DNA of 64,000 nucleotides, from NCBI GenBank assembly GCA_025786725.1, contig JAHLTZ010000002.1, forward strand, positions 806,001 to 870,000, written 5' to 3'. Source of the stretch: Syncephalis fuscata (taxonomy: Eukaryota; Zoopagomycota; Zoopagomycetes; Zoopagales; Piptocephalidaceae). Shown piece by piece: positions 46,201 through 57,738 of this stretch. The position numbers and the translations under genes are program-made. Below the pieces are notes generated by a model. It was not told the origin of the DNA, did no database searches, and saw only the letters and a list, made by a program, of their open reading frames with translations. Within the stretch, counting starts at the first letter, position 1; the number at the start of each line of letters is the position of its first letter.

Positions 46201-46565
46201 CTTACATCACAAATATGTCCAAAATGCAATAGTAGAATATTAAAAAATAGAAGAATCCATTTATATGCAAGAATCCATGCTGATATAGATGCAACAACAA
46301 CAAATGCGAATTAACATGAATTGTAATCATATGGCTTCTATTAATACTCGATCAATCTTTCTACACATGGCCAACAACAGTAGTGATCAACCTCAAATGT
46401 TCCAAAGAAATCAAATAGTATGTTACATTCTTTTATTTAAATCAATTTATTAACATTATTTTAATAGAAATTAATATAACTATGTTTGTTGTGCACATAT
46501 GTGCGACTTCAAGTAAAACGAGTTTTGCTTTGAGGACTCAAAAAGTGGGAGTCAGAGTAAAATGG
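46201..46565 (+). repeat. Dispersed repeat, copy 1
   Basis: Related to 50738-51050 (same orientation). Both contain AAAATGCAA(T/C)AGTAGAATATT, CCATGCTGATATAGATGCAA, CAACAACAAATGCG, ATCATATGG(C/T)TTCTATTAAT and a final TTTTGCTTTGAGG/TTTTACTTTGAGG block. It holds a short open frame from 46281 (MQQQQMRINMNCNHMASIN...) that is broken in the other copy. Confidence 0.55.
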
Positions 46566-48377
46566 CGAATTTTAAAATTTTCACCATAATAAATTATGAT
46601 TTCAAATAAGCATATATAAAATTATTAAATTATTAATTCCTTTTATTAAAAAAATATATTTAAATGTCTACCAAGCTACTCAAAAAAGCTACGTTTACTA
46701 GTATCAAAGAATCGAGGTTGTTGTTGACAAATTTAAGCTTGTTGGCAGTTGTAAATGGTGTTGCTACATTTTTAAGTATAAAACCAAAAGATGTACAAGT
46801 AAAAGCATTAAGTGTATATTTGATTATTTAATATACACTAACAATTGTAATAGCATAATAAATGCCATTATTTCTTATTACAAAGCTAAAAATCTCTGAT
46901 GGTAAAAAAGTTAATTACAATAAATGCAGCAAATTTTAATTTAAAACTTTGCTTATTTATGTAATTTAATTAATTGTAGCAATATTAGCAGTAATGCCAA
47001 TCGTGTTTTAATTGTTAAAAGACTTTTGATGCTATACTTGTGACAAATGCAACTAATAATTACAATACAAGGACATGATCTGTAAAGATTGGTATTAATA
47101 ATATTAAACTAGTAGTTAATATTGAAATGAACGTCTTTATTGAGTAAATACAAACTGATAATGAAAAAGCTATTAAAATAAATAAAGTGTAATGCAAACA
47201 AAAATGATCTAGTCAATAAATAATTTAAAATCCAAAATTTAACCACGAATAAAATTAGGCTGGCTTATTTAGAGTATTTCAAATATCAGATATAGCAATT
47301 AAGCAATTCTGAATTACATAAAAGTATTATTGCTTTGATCAACCCAAATTAATTAGTTGGTGTATCAAGCAAGAGTGAAGATATGCAAAATAAACCCGTC
47401 AACATGGCATTTGTCATTGATAAACTAGAACAATCTACTCGTAACATCCATTATTAAATGTCTCAGTAGTCGCATCAATGTTCCAGTTTAGAAAGTCATG
47501 GACCATGGTGAAAGAGGCTTAAAAGGGTGTTGTAACAAATTATTTAAACCACTTGATTTTTATTAAATCTTATGATATTTTTATTAACTAAATAAACATA
47601 ACTTTTTCACAATATTAAGCACGCTATTGGTTGCATAATGTGCTTTGGTAGTTGAATAACTATAATGTTTTGCATTTAATAGATATCCATTTTATTAAAA
47701 TGAAACTGAGTGATGAGTGTCATTGGTTATTAAACTATTTATTTATCATTATTATTGTGCTGTACATAGCTGTCTTGTATACACATACTATATGTCCATC
47801 TATATCATTAATATTGTAAATTGTAAAATTATATTAATAAAAGCTAAAAGTTCATTGCTAACTGTATTCTTTTAGCAGATCTTGATTCATTTCGTTCATT
47901 ACTATTGGCTAATTACATACAGTATAGTCTCACTATTCCTATTTATGTATTTGATTTGCTTATTTATTTTGTTTTATAATATTCTATGCTTTATTGCCAT
48001 GTTTTATTAAAAAACATCTTTATTTTAATTTCAGCATACTATTATTTGGCTATATGATAATGATAGCTTTGCCACTATCCATACCAATCTATGCCTATAG
48101 CTTAGGCGATATGATCATACACAGTTTGTTATTAATTTAACTATTTGATTAATGGTTGTCAATTATTGGATGCAAATAGGACATGGTTATAGATATAGCA
48201 ATTTGATTGTATATAGTTAAAATGAAATCATAGGTTTATTACTATAAGCTTGTACAGTTGAATAGGGGCAACTAGATGTAATCTTGTTGATAAAATAGTG
48301 ATTCTATTGGTTAAAAACTGGATAAACCGGAGCATTGACCAAAACTTGATGTATAAATAGACTGAATGGCGTAGTTG
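46566..48377. other. AT-rich gene-poor region
   Basis: About 1.8 kb of sequence with dense stop codons in all frames. No RNA gene or mobile-element ORF is recognised. Confidence 0.4.
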
Positions 48378-48701
48378 TCAATGGTCTTGCTTTTTCACCG
48401 AATATATACCTAAAGTGTGTTGGACTAGTGGTTTGAGTGCACTACCAATGCTAATGTCTTGAAACCATCGATTATTAGCATCAGGACATTGACATGGAAC
48501 GTAGCACCAGCTTTCAGTCTTAATGCAATAAGCCTTGGTGCGAGACCAACCCATAAAACCGCTAGTGCATCTATCAACGCATTGAGCGCAATTTTCCCCT
48601 CTTATAGCACGACGAACTAAAGCTGGATTAGCATCCACCATGGTTGTGGTGGCTACAAGCGCCACAAAGACGGTGCAAACGACGGCAATAGAAAGCTTCA
48701 T
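48378..48701 (-). CDS. Small secreted cysteine-rich peptide
   Basis: The 107-aa ORF begins with a strong signal peptide (MKLSIAVVCTVFVALVATTT, cleavage probably after VDA). The predicted mature part contains eight Cys in a tight block (ENCAQCVDRCTSGF..., YCIKTESWCYVPCQC). The spacing CxxCxxxC...C...CxxxCxC is compatible with three or four disulfides, as in many small secreted fungal proteins and defensin-like folds. The C-terminal 30 residues lack Cys and could be an intron read-through: a GTAGTG near 48448 could be a donor. A TATATA box is at about 48777 upstream. The role (defence, effector or other) is inference only. Confidence 0.6.
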   Translation of the reverse strand: MKLSIAVVCTVFVALVATTTMVDANPALVRRAIRGENCAQCVDRCTSGFMGWSRTKAYCIKTESWCYVPCQCPDANNRWFQDISIGSALKPLVQHTLGIYSVKKQDH

Positions 48702-50737
48702 GATGATATCAACTTGTTAAGACAAACAAACAGAGCAGACAATAAAGTGTGATTGCTGTAAATTGTATAGTAGTGCGTATATAGCAAGAAGTAGAGTGTG
48801 ATGATGATATTGCAGTTGGTTGTGTGTATTTTGTGGGCTATTTAAACTTACGGCTATGCTAAGATACTAATATACTGTAGTGTATGAGGTACACTATTGG
48901 TGTGTAATATGAGCCAATAAAGAAATTCAAATAATGGTTTGAGGTATGCATGCATCAATGGATTCAGAATGTAATAGAATACTTCCTAGGCTTAATTTCA
49001 ACCTACTCAGTTTCGATTTTAACCTGCCTGGTCTTTACTTCAATCTTTTAGTCATTTGCACGGGTACTGTAGCGGTGTTCATAATCCAGTACATGTGATA
49101 AAAATAGACATATTAGCCTGTATTTTTTGTTACACGGTCTAACTATTTGGTAAAAACAAGTATATTGCTTGATTTTTAAAACGATAATGATGTCTTTGCT
49201 GCCATTTCTACCAAGCGGTCCTCAATATCTGCATGCATACAAAATAACACACAACACTGATACAAAAACAAGTTTAATATATCAAACTGGTATTTTATAC
49301 AGGATTTACTGTCATGCATAAGACAATTATAATTCTTTAAATTATAAAGTTTGTTGATTGATACATGTGTGTATTTCATTCGACATTATGCCCATTGCTA
49401 TGGGGTAATTATTGTTTTAAATTCACAAATCCATCACATTCAGACATATCATGCCGCATGCTATGCAACTGCCATCATTTAAATGGCGGTTAATCTAAAT
49501 TACCTGAAATTGATTATACAATGTGTATTGTTTGTAGGGTGATGCATCACAGCATTTTGAGCAATGAAACATTCCAACAAGTCATTTTTATCAGTTTTAG
49601 CTGTAGACTAGATTGCATTGGCTAAATTACACACAATACAATATGAAGACACTGGATTAGACACCATAGAAAGCTCTAGCCAATTCCCAGTAATTTCGAG
49701 TACATAATGGCTGTGGATCACATATTAACCGGTAATCATCCAAGGCCTAGGTACTGCTTACATTTTTAAAAATTAATCCTGATAATTCAAGCAAGATAGA
49801 ATATAGGAGAACAAGCCAAACCAGAAATTAATGAAAAAACAAGTGGCAGCTTAAAGGCTTACTGATTTAACCTGTAGCAAATTATTATAGTTATGTTAAA
49901 CTGGACTGTGTTCATCAAAAGTCGACTGTTGCTGATGCGACCATAACAGCAGCAATGTTAAACCGAAATAACTCACAAAAAACAGAGAGATGTAAATATA
50001 ATTGAATCACCAAGTTTAGTAGGTAAATAACTGATTATTGTCACTATAGCTTATAATTCTGGTTGCTTGTGCAGATAAATATTTACAATCACATTGTAAT
50101 TCTTATATACTTACATGTCACAACCACCAACTAAGCTAACTATTATAAAACTTAATCTAATTATTTATCAGAGTAAACAGCTAATATTATACATTACTGC
50201 AACAATAGAAAGACAGATTAATTTTATTTATTGACTATAAATAAGAGCTGCATAGCTATATATTAAAATAAAATAAAATATCTGATTGAGCACGCAGTAT
50301 TTACATGATCAAATCGTTTTTACTTTGACTCCCACATTTTTATTTACTCATTTCACCGCCTTTTCTTATCGCTATCTTATCGTTCTATTCAGTAATACAT
50401 TATATGCTAATACCGAATATAACAATATAAATAGCATGTGTATTTGAACATCAATAAAGAACATTATTCAATTCCTAGTCTTTATTTCCCTTGTTTTACA
50501 TCAACACCTGTTCAAGTAACCTCAACGGCATGCCGTATTTTCTGGCTACAACTGCCGCCACAAGGTCTTTCTGGTGAAAACACTCAACCTATCATTATTG
50601 CATATGGTGGAAACCATTTGCTTTAGCAATGGTTGGCAAAGAAACTGCACCTACCAAGTTGATATCAAGGATATTTAAGACAATGGTGAACATCAGAAAC
50701 GCTAGTCATCCTGCCTTTTTGTCACCATAGACGGGTA
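48702..50737. other. AT-rich gene-poor region
   Basis: About 2 kb without recognisable genes. Short ORFs (for example near 49176-49379) have no supporting motif. Confidence 0.4.
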
Positions 50738-51050
50738 TTTTACATCGTAAATCTACCCAAAATGCAACAGTAGAATATTAGAAAATAGAAAGATCATTTA
50801 GATGCAATAATCCATGCTGATATAGATGCAACAACAACAAATGCGGAATGACATGGAATCGCAATCATATGGTTTCTATTAATACTTGATCAATTTTTCT
50901 ACACATAGTCAACAACGACAATAATCAGCCTCGTGAATTCCAAAGTAGTCAAATGAAAACATTATAACTATGTGGCGCATAGCAGCATTGACTTTGATTG
51001 GAACGAATTTTACTTTGAGGGCTTCAAATGTGGGGTTCGAAGTACAATTC
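50738..51050 (+). repeat. Dispersed repeat, copy 2
   Basis: Counterpart of 46201-46565. Here the frame equivalent to MQQQQM... is interrupted. It ends about 230 bp before the subtilase conversion tract starts. Confidence 0.55.
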
Positions 51051-51282
51051 AATCAAAAAAAGAAATAGCAGCACATTATAATTACCAAATTGAATTACTA
51101 AAGGCTTCTATAAAACTGCCGTTTGATCATTAGTGCTATTTTATGCACATGTTTTGAGTATCCTGTTTGGTGTTTAAAATAGAATCTAAAGCATGCCAGC
51201 ATTTTTATGGTATTTTTTATGAGTTCAAAAGCAACTGTAAAATATTTATTCAAAGTGTTTTTTCTACCTCGTATACAACGTT

Positions 51283-52486
51283 TCATCCTTTATTTTCTTT
51301 TTATCGACATTTTTTATACAGTTAGATTATACAATTATTTTCGATACAACAGTTAGTTGCACAATGATAGCAAGAAAAGCAAAGCAATTGACAATCTTTA
51401 CACTGTTACTACTTTGTTCAACACAACATTTTGCCGTAGACAGTGTCAAAGCATATGAAAATGATTTTCACACATGGCCTATCCCATCTCGTCCCTACAT
51501 TGGTTCTAAAATTACTGAAAAGCCAGTTTATGTAACACCTTATTACGTATCCACTGGTGTTAAGACACTTCACGACATAGGCATCAAAGGAAAAGGTGTA
51601 AAACTTGGAATTATTGACAGTGGGATTCGCGTACACATGACTGCATTTAAGGGAAACTATAAGCATTATTATAAACATGTGCCTTATGAAGATAGCCAAC
51701 TTAAAGAGTCATCTGATTGTAATGAACGCGGTATAAGTCTGACTGGAATTGCCGTTGGAAAAACCGATTATTTTACTGGCGTTGCACCCGAGGCAACCCT
51801 TGGCTCCTATCGCGTATTTGACTGCCAAGGTCCAACTTCAACCTCACTGGTGTTGCAAGCCTTAACAACTGCAGTATACTATGATAAAATGAACATTATC
51901 GTGTTGCCGGAAATTGCAACTTTAGATGAAAATGGCACCAAACTGAGGCGGGCAATAGAAAATGCTGCGGGAAAAGGTGTAATTATGATTGTTGCAGCAA
52001 CAGCCAATAATTTTGTAAATCAGCAACACTTTTCATACAAAGACCTTCCTGTATTAAGCGTTGGTGGAGCTAGACAAGACTACCGTCTATCGCATTGGTT
52101 TAAAGAGAAAACAACTGGACGTCGTGTTGAGTTTACATCTCCATGTTCAAACCTGGAATATGATTTTGACAAAGAAATGGATATTATTCCTAATAGTTCT
52201 ATTGGTAACTTGAATGAGCATCTTAACGGGTTTAAAAAAGGTGGCATTGCACTTGTTTGGTATAAAAAGAAAGAAATAGATGCCATGCTACAGCTTGCTA
52301 AATCAGCAGAAATGACTGGGCTTATCATCGTAAATGGCATTTCAAAAAAAATAAATAAAAGTAAATGCGATATACCTTTATTCAATATTAGCGAAGATGA
52401 TGCTTTATTTATAGAAGAAGGTTACAAGGATGGACGTGGATACAAATACGCTTTCAAAGGAGAGTATGGCTACATTGAAGATGGCA
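51283..52486 (+). repeat. 1,204-bp identical tract, copy 1 (pair at 58584-59787)
   Basis: From just after a single T/C difference in the 5' flank to codon 375 of the subtilase-like gene, I find no difference from 58584-59787 (offset 7,301). Beyond both edges the two copies are clearly diverged. Confidence 0.85.
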
Positions 52487-53214
52487 ATGTCACTGTCGAC
52501 ACAGCTGGACCGCAGGACAAACCATTTATACCGCCTTTCTATCCTGACATCTTGGCACCAAGTCATAGGATTTACACCACTACCATTAGTGAACTATTTA
52601 ACAAACCTTATTTCAGCGATATATCAGCTGCTGTTGCCTATGTTGCTGGTGCAGCTGCATTGATAGTTGAACACAATCAATATAATTTGAATAACGCTAT
52701 ATATGTCAAGAATTTTTTGCAAAATAATGCAATTCCAGTCAAACAGAATAATGTAGATTATTACGCTTCTGTCTTACACCAAGGTGCCGGCATAATTAAT
52801 CTTAACAAATTGATAGATGTTGCAAATATCCTTGTTGCCCCATCGTCAATTAATATGGGAGATACGTATGCCAACATAGTGAATGTACCAATTAAAATTT
52901 CACCTCTATCATCAACATTATTGTCGTATAACCTTTCACATATTCCAATTGCTGCAGTTCCAAAAGTATCATATTTTATCGATATGTCATTGAGGCCACC
53001 TGTGATTGCAGATGTTTTCCTTCCAAAATCAATTAATTTACTTCCAAATCAAATAAGCGAGGTTATTGTAACAATTATTCCTCCGACAAATATACTGCAA
53101 AATGAGATATGGTCATATTCCGGGTATATTGTAATTGATCCTAATCCAGGAGTCAATGGATCACCATCGAGGCAAGCTGTTTATGTTCCGTATCAAGGAA
53201 CAGTTAAAGGCTAA
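51364..53214 (+). CDS. Secreted subtilase-like (S8) protein, catalytically degenerate, copy 1
   Basis: 616 aa, intronless. The signal peptide is residues 1-30. Only about 50 residues precede the S8 core, so the I9 propeptide is missing. The core shows GVKLGIIDSGIR (Asp85 kept), then CNERGISLTGIAVG where active subtilases have NGHGTHVAGI: the catalytic His is Arg122 and the second His is Ser. FTGVAPEATLGSYRVF is intact. The AAGN motif reads AATAN. The Ser motif GTSMAxP reads FSDISAAVAYVAGA, keeping Ser421 but losing GT and Pro. A PA-like insert and a C-terminal beta domain follow. The fold is probably retained but proteolysis is unlikely. Confidence 0.85.
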   Translation: MIARKAKQLTIFTLLLLCSTQHFAVDSVKAYENDFHTWPIPSRPYIGSKITEKPVYVTPYYVSTGVKTLHDIGIKGKGVKLGIIDSGIRVHMTAFKGNYKHYYKHVPYEDSQLKESSDCNERGISLTGIAVGKTDYFTGVAPEATLGSYRVFDCQGPTSTSLVLQALTTAVYYDKMNIIVLPEIATLDENGTKLRRAIENAAGKGVIMIVAATANNFVNQQHFSYKDLPVLSVGGARQDYRLSHWFKEKTTGRRVEFTSPCSNLEYDFDKEMDIIPNSSIGNLNEHLNGFKKGGIALVWYKKKEIDAMLQLAKSAEMTGLIIVNGISKKINKSKCDIPLFNISEDDALFIEEGYKDGRGYKYAFKGEYGYIEDGNVTVDTAGPQDKPFIPPFYPDILAPSHRIYTTTISELFNKPYFSDISAAVAYVAGAAALIVEHNQYNLNNAIYVKNFLQNNAIPVKQNNVDYYASVLHQGAGIINLNKLIDVANILVAPSSINMGDTYANIVNVPIKISPLSSTLLSYNLSHIPIAAVPKVSYFIDMSLRPPVIADVFLPKSINLLPNQISEVIVTIIPPTNILQNEIWSYSGYIVIDPNPGVNGSPSRQAVYVPYQGTVKG

Positions 53215-53609
53215 GCAAACTAGATATAGATTTGCCTATCATTATTTTACTATTTCATTAGCATTATTGCTTTTACAAATAAATTAGCTAATAAATTATT
53301 TTACAACTTAATAGTTATTTAATGTAATTCAATGGTTTAATACTTGTATTTTTATAAGTTATTTTGCTTATACACACACTATAACTTCAGCACCATTATT
53401 CATACATTGTATTTGTCAAATCATTCACTTATATATTATTAATTATGTTTTGTTACTAATTATTTTATTTGTATACTTAATTCGTTTAATTGAATAAGTA
53501 ATTGCGCGCTATAATTGCATAGCAATGTCCATTTATTTATAAAAACGTATTATTCATCTGTACACTGCCGAATCTGATCGTGAGCAGATGATCCTAATGT
53601 AAAAGACAT
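53215..53609. other. Intergenic region
   Basis: AT-rich 3' flank of the subtilase-like gene and of SHMT (convergent). Nothing recognised. Confidence 0.4.
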
Positions 53610-55141
53610 CTAATCAAATCGTTTAATTTGCGAAGCGTCAAATCCTGGCATAGGGAAGGTTGTAGCAAAGTCAATAACGTCCTTGCGAAGAGCGGTAATA
53701 TCGTCATTGGTCTTCAATACAGCCACAAAGTCCTTAAGCAGCTTGCTGCCTGCCTTTTCTTGGGCAGACAAAGCAATCTGAACAGCACGGTGCAAGAATT
53801 CAGCAACCTTGACAAAGTCGTCATCCTTGAAGCTGCGGGAAGTAAGAGCAGCAGTACCGATACGACAGCCGCCTGGAGTTAAAGCGCTCACATCACCGTG
53901 TACCGAGTTTTTGTTAATGGTAATATGGACCATGTCGCAAATCTTTTCAAACTTGCTACCAGTTAACTTGACAGGACGCAAATCCCATAGGATAAGATGG
54001 TTATCGGTACCGTTGGTGGCAATCTTGTAGCCGTAGCCGGCCAATGCCTCGCCCAAACGAGTAGCGTTGGCACGTACTTGTTTAGCATATTGGCGGAATT
54101 CTGGTGTACCAGCCTGCTTTAGTGCAACAGCCACAGCAGCAATCGTGTTGTTGTGTGGACCACCTTGGTTCGAAGGGAATACGGCCTGGTTGACACGTGC
54201 CTCAAGGTCGGCTTTGTCGCCTTCGCCGTTTTTGCGGAAGAAAATAAGACCAGCACGTGGACCACGCAATGTCTTGTGTGTCGTCGTAGTAACGATATCG
54301 CAGTAAGTGAATGGGCTTTCAGCTTCTTCGCTAGCAACCAAACCGCTGATATGTGCAATATCGGCCATCAAATAGGCACCATGCTGATCAGCAATCTTGC
54401 GGAAACGAGCATAGTCCCATTCACGTGGATAGGCACTAGCACCGCAAATGAGCAGGCGTGGACGGAAAAGTTTGGCATTTTCCTCAAGACGATCATAGTC
54501 ATTAGACCAGTATCATGATCAACTTGGTACGGCATCGATTGGAAGTAGATCGAGCTTGACGAGATCTTCTTCTTTGCTGTTTGGTAGCCGTGGGTCAAAT
54601 GGCCACCCGATGGAAGATCTAGACCCATTAAACGATCCTGTGGTGAATCATAGCCGTGAGTGCACAAAAGTTGGCTGTGCTGCCTGAGTACGGCTGTACA
54701 TTGACGCCCCATTCCTCTGGATTCAAGCGGAAGGCCTTAAGAGCACGTGCACGACATAGATTTTCAATTTCATCAATATATTCATTGCCACCATAGTAGC
54801 GAGCACCGGGCAAGCCTGTAAATTATTTTATGCCATTAATCACTGCTGACGTCACAGTCATTTTTATTACTTACCTTCAGAGTATTTGTTGGTCAATGCC
54901 GAACCATTTGCCTCCATTACCGCCTGAGAAGTAAAATTCTCAGAGGCAATAAGCTCTAGACCAGAGAACTGGCGATACTTTTCCTTTTCAATCAAGTCAT
55001 AAATTTCTGGATCCTCTACTTCCAAAGAAGTATTCATGGACTTGTTCTAAGTTGTAATAGCATTGTTATGGTCAGTAACACGTGGACAACTATTATACTG
55101 GTACTTACCCAAGAATCGACAGAAGCGTTCGTGACAGACAT
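53610..55141 (-). CDS. Serine hydroxymethyltransferase, cytosolic type, with two frame interruptions
   Basis: It starts [11 protein letters not shown], and two introns near the 5' end are in phase. Conserved blocks are [76 protein letters not shown], the PLP-lysine motif [18 protein letters not shown] and [13 protein letters not shown]. The frame is lost twice by one missing base each: near 54641-54645 (after TAMIH) and near 54500-54503 (after DHDTGL). The protein is otherwise highly conserved and carries codon use typical of a highly expressed gene, so base-call errors are more likely than decay. It interconverts serine and glycine and feeds one-carbon folate metabolism. Confidence 0.93.
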
Positions 55142-55459
55142 ATTGATAGCTTTGTTGAATAAACAATAAGGCAGTAGCAGCAATAGCAACAGCAAGTGGT
55201 AGACCAAGTCCAGCAAATAAACAACGACAAGAGGTGAGAAAAGAAGTCGTTTAATGGTCTTTTTGTCAGGATGCTTTATAGCAACAGGTAAAAAAAATTT
55301 CTTACCATGCCAACTGTTGATTGGATATAGCGATCACATCATCGCATCTTGTACTTCACGTGACTTTTAGTTTTTAGTATGGATAAACAGTAGATCCTTT
55401 CTTGTAGTCGCTATTACTATTGTTATTGTCTAAACTGCTATTAAATACGCGTAACAGCT
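55142..55459. promoter_or_regulatory. Divergent upstream region, SHMT / coiled-coil gene
   Basis: A 318-bp gap between divergent starts. No clear TATA box is seen. Confidence 0.35.
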
Positions 55460-57213
55460 ATGGCGCAACACTGGAGCGAGCTACTGGATTCAATAGTGCA
55501 GGCCTCGGGACGCGTGGCAGCAGTTGATTTAAGTGGTAAACGAACCACTAATCACTCTACCAACTGGAATGCAGCTGGATCGCGTATAGCAGGCCAACAT
55601 GAACGCGCATTGTTTACCGACGAACAAGGAAACGTTATCTCTGGCGACCCTAGCAAAGCAGCTATTTACAAGTAAGGTGTAGAGGTAGAACAGCTATTGC
55701 TATACTAATTTCGCCGATTTGAATAGCCAAATCACACAGCTTAAATCGAAAACACCATCTGAAAATGAGCAAAATATCCACAAATTATTTGATGCTGTAT
55801 TGGCCTTAATGGAAGTTTGGTAAGAGTAGCGAGTATTGATGGTAAGGCAATATCTGATATAAACATAAACAAATAATAGCTATTCAGCTGAAGCGCAAGA
55901 GTTATTGGATGAAATGAAGAAGCGATATGAAAGCGTCTTTAATGATATACAAGGACTGGAGAATAAGCTGGAACAGGTAAAAATAAAGCCAAGTCATAAA
56001 TTTATTAATTGATTGCGTATCTAGAGAGAAAGAGAAGAAGAAAATAGAAAACGAAAGAGCGAAGTAATAGAAGATGAGGATGAATCGGGTCAAATTCAGG
56101 CAACCATAGAGAAAGAGCAAAAAGATATTAAAGAACTGGAGCGAGAAATATCAAAATATAAGAAAAAAGTAATTGTTTGTGCAATAATTGTATTAATGTA
56201 TTAATTATAAATTATATAGATGGAATCTATTGATGCGACTATAGCACAATTACAGGAGGTTAACGAACAAGCTGAAGCAGCTGAAGTGGCCGCAGCATCA
56301 ATTGATAACCAGACATCAAATATTGCCACCGTTGAGGTAAATACACAATAGGGATATTTTATGAATATTTATTAAATAAACTGTTTGATAGATGATCGAT
56401 GAAATGAAAGCAGCCATTAAGAAGCAAGAACAAGCACTGGCTAAACTTGGTTAGTTAGTGGATACAACTATACAGCTGACTATTTACTTTTTTGTTTATT
56501 TATCTGGTTATTTAGATGAAGAGGAAGAGGCTATGGCAGAAGAAACAGATTCTTGGATTGATTCTGTGTCTGCACCACTCGCTTCTACAAAAGCATTGGA
56601 GAAGCTAAGACTGGCAGTAAAGCGAGCAAAAGTAAGCTATTTCTACTAAAAGTAATGTATGAGTGTTAATAATACACAAATAAAGGGATCAATAACCAGT
56701 GAAGCATCAATGGATATTTCAAAAAATGTAAGTTATTTGTTATTATTACACACTAACTTATTTTTTGTCATTTAGACATCTGTAAAGGAGCAATTAGATA
56801 GTATTACAGCCGAGACTGAGCAATGCTTGCTATTAAATACTGATACTGAATTAGCCAGGTAACTATATATATATATATGTATATATTGTTCATTGATTCT
56901 AAATAAACACTGTCATAGAAATATTTCAGAATGGCTGGTCGATCGAGTAGCATCGGGTGATGTTAAAATGCCTGCGACAAGTGGCAGTGCAGCGTTATCC
57001 GGAGAAACGATTATGGCCGCGTTGGTTCTGCAAACCTTACAGTCCAACCAGGGAGAGCTTTCATTTATACAACTAAAGGAACAAGTGTTACATCACGCGC
57101 TTGACCAACAATGTGATGCCCAACAAGCAGTGCGAGCCGTCTATACACTCGTGGCCAATGCGCTCGTGGACATTGACCGCAGCACACGAGATAACACAGT
57201 ACGATTAATATAA
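55460..57213 (+). CDS. Unknown coiled-coil protein with Ala/Leu-rich C-terminal domain
   Basis: About ten exons, many very short. The N-terminus reads MAQHWSELLDSIVQASGR. Exons 2-9 encode long charged coiled coils (REREEENRKRKSEV, IKELEREISKYKKK, LAVKRAK). The last exon carries a folded-looking domain of about 95 residues (ALVLQTLQSNQGELSFIQLKEQ, AVRAVYTLVANALVDIDR), possibly a winged helix. The overall plan (coiled coil plus small C-terminal domain) is that of several kinetochore, spindle or tethering subunits, but I recognise no specific family. The 3' end is only 11 bp from the LSM8 stop. Confidence 0.6.
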
Positions 57214-57224
57214 AACAAAGCTAT

Positions 57225-57738
57225 TTAATGATGCAGCGGACGGAGCGGTTCCGCTTTAATATTTGGATAATCAATAACTGAATCAACTTCTGTGTCTACT
57301 TCACCAACGAGTACACTGTATTGTTTGTTATAAAGTTAATTAAAATGGTTGTCGCTGTCTATTTAGCACCTATTGCTACTACTACTACTGCTGCTGCTAA
57401 TAGTAATAATAATACTTACACGTTATCTCCACGAACGACGTATAGTCCCAATGGAACTACTTCGACACCTTCGTCGGCAGAAAATACGCGTTCATAGCAT
57501 CGCTCCATAATAATGTTTGTTGTCTGATCAAATCCTCGCAAGATTCCCTATTGGCGCTAATTAGTGATTCAACAAAAGATAACACGCTATAACTTACCAG
57601 GATAACACGCCCGTCGGCAGTTACCACCGATATGAGTTCTAAACTGAATTAATATATATACACCTCTTACAATGTCATAAATGCGCCAACAGATCAGTAG
57701 AAAAGGATACGATCAACAAATTTGTCAAGTGCTGACAT
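57225..57738 (-). CDS. LSM8: U6 snRNA-associated Sm-like protein LSM8
   Basis: It starts MSALDKFVDRI, the characteristic LSM8 N-terminus. It continues in later exons with ISVVTADGRVILGNLRGFDQTTNIIMERCYERVF (Sm1), GVEVVPLGLYVVRGDNV (Sm2) and a tail ending IKAEPLRPLH. Three introns interrupt a protein of about 95 residues, one of them containing CTA/CTG triplet runs (about 57375-57400 on plus). LSM8 replaces LSM1 in the nuclear LSM2-8 ring that binds the U6 3' end, so this gene and the U2 gene in the window both serve splicing. Confidence 0.92.

Noticed and set aside
54153-54518. Plus-strand ORFs over SHMT
   Set aside because: They are complementary shadows of SHMT exons, a result of its biased codon use.
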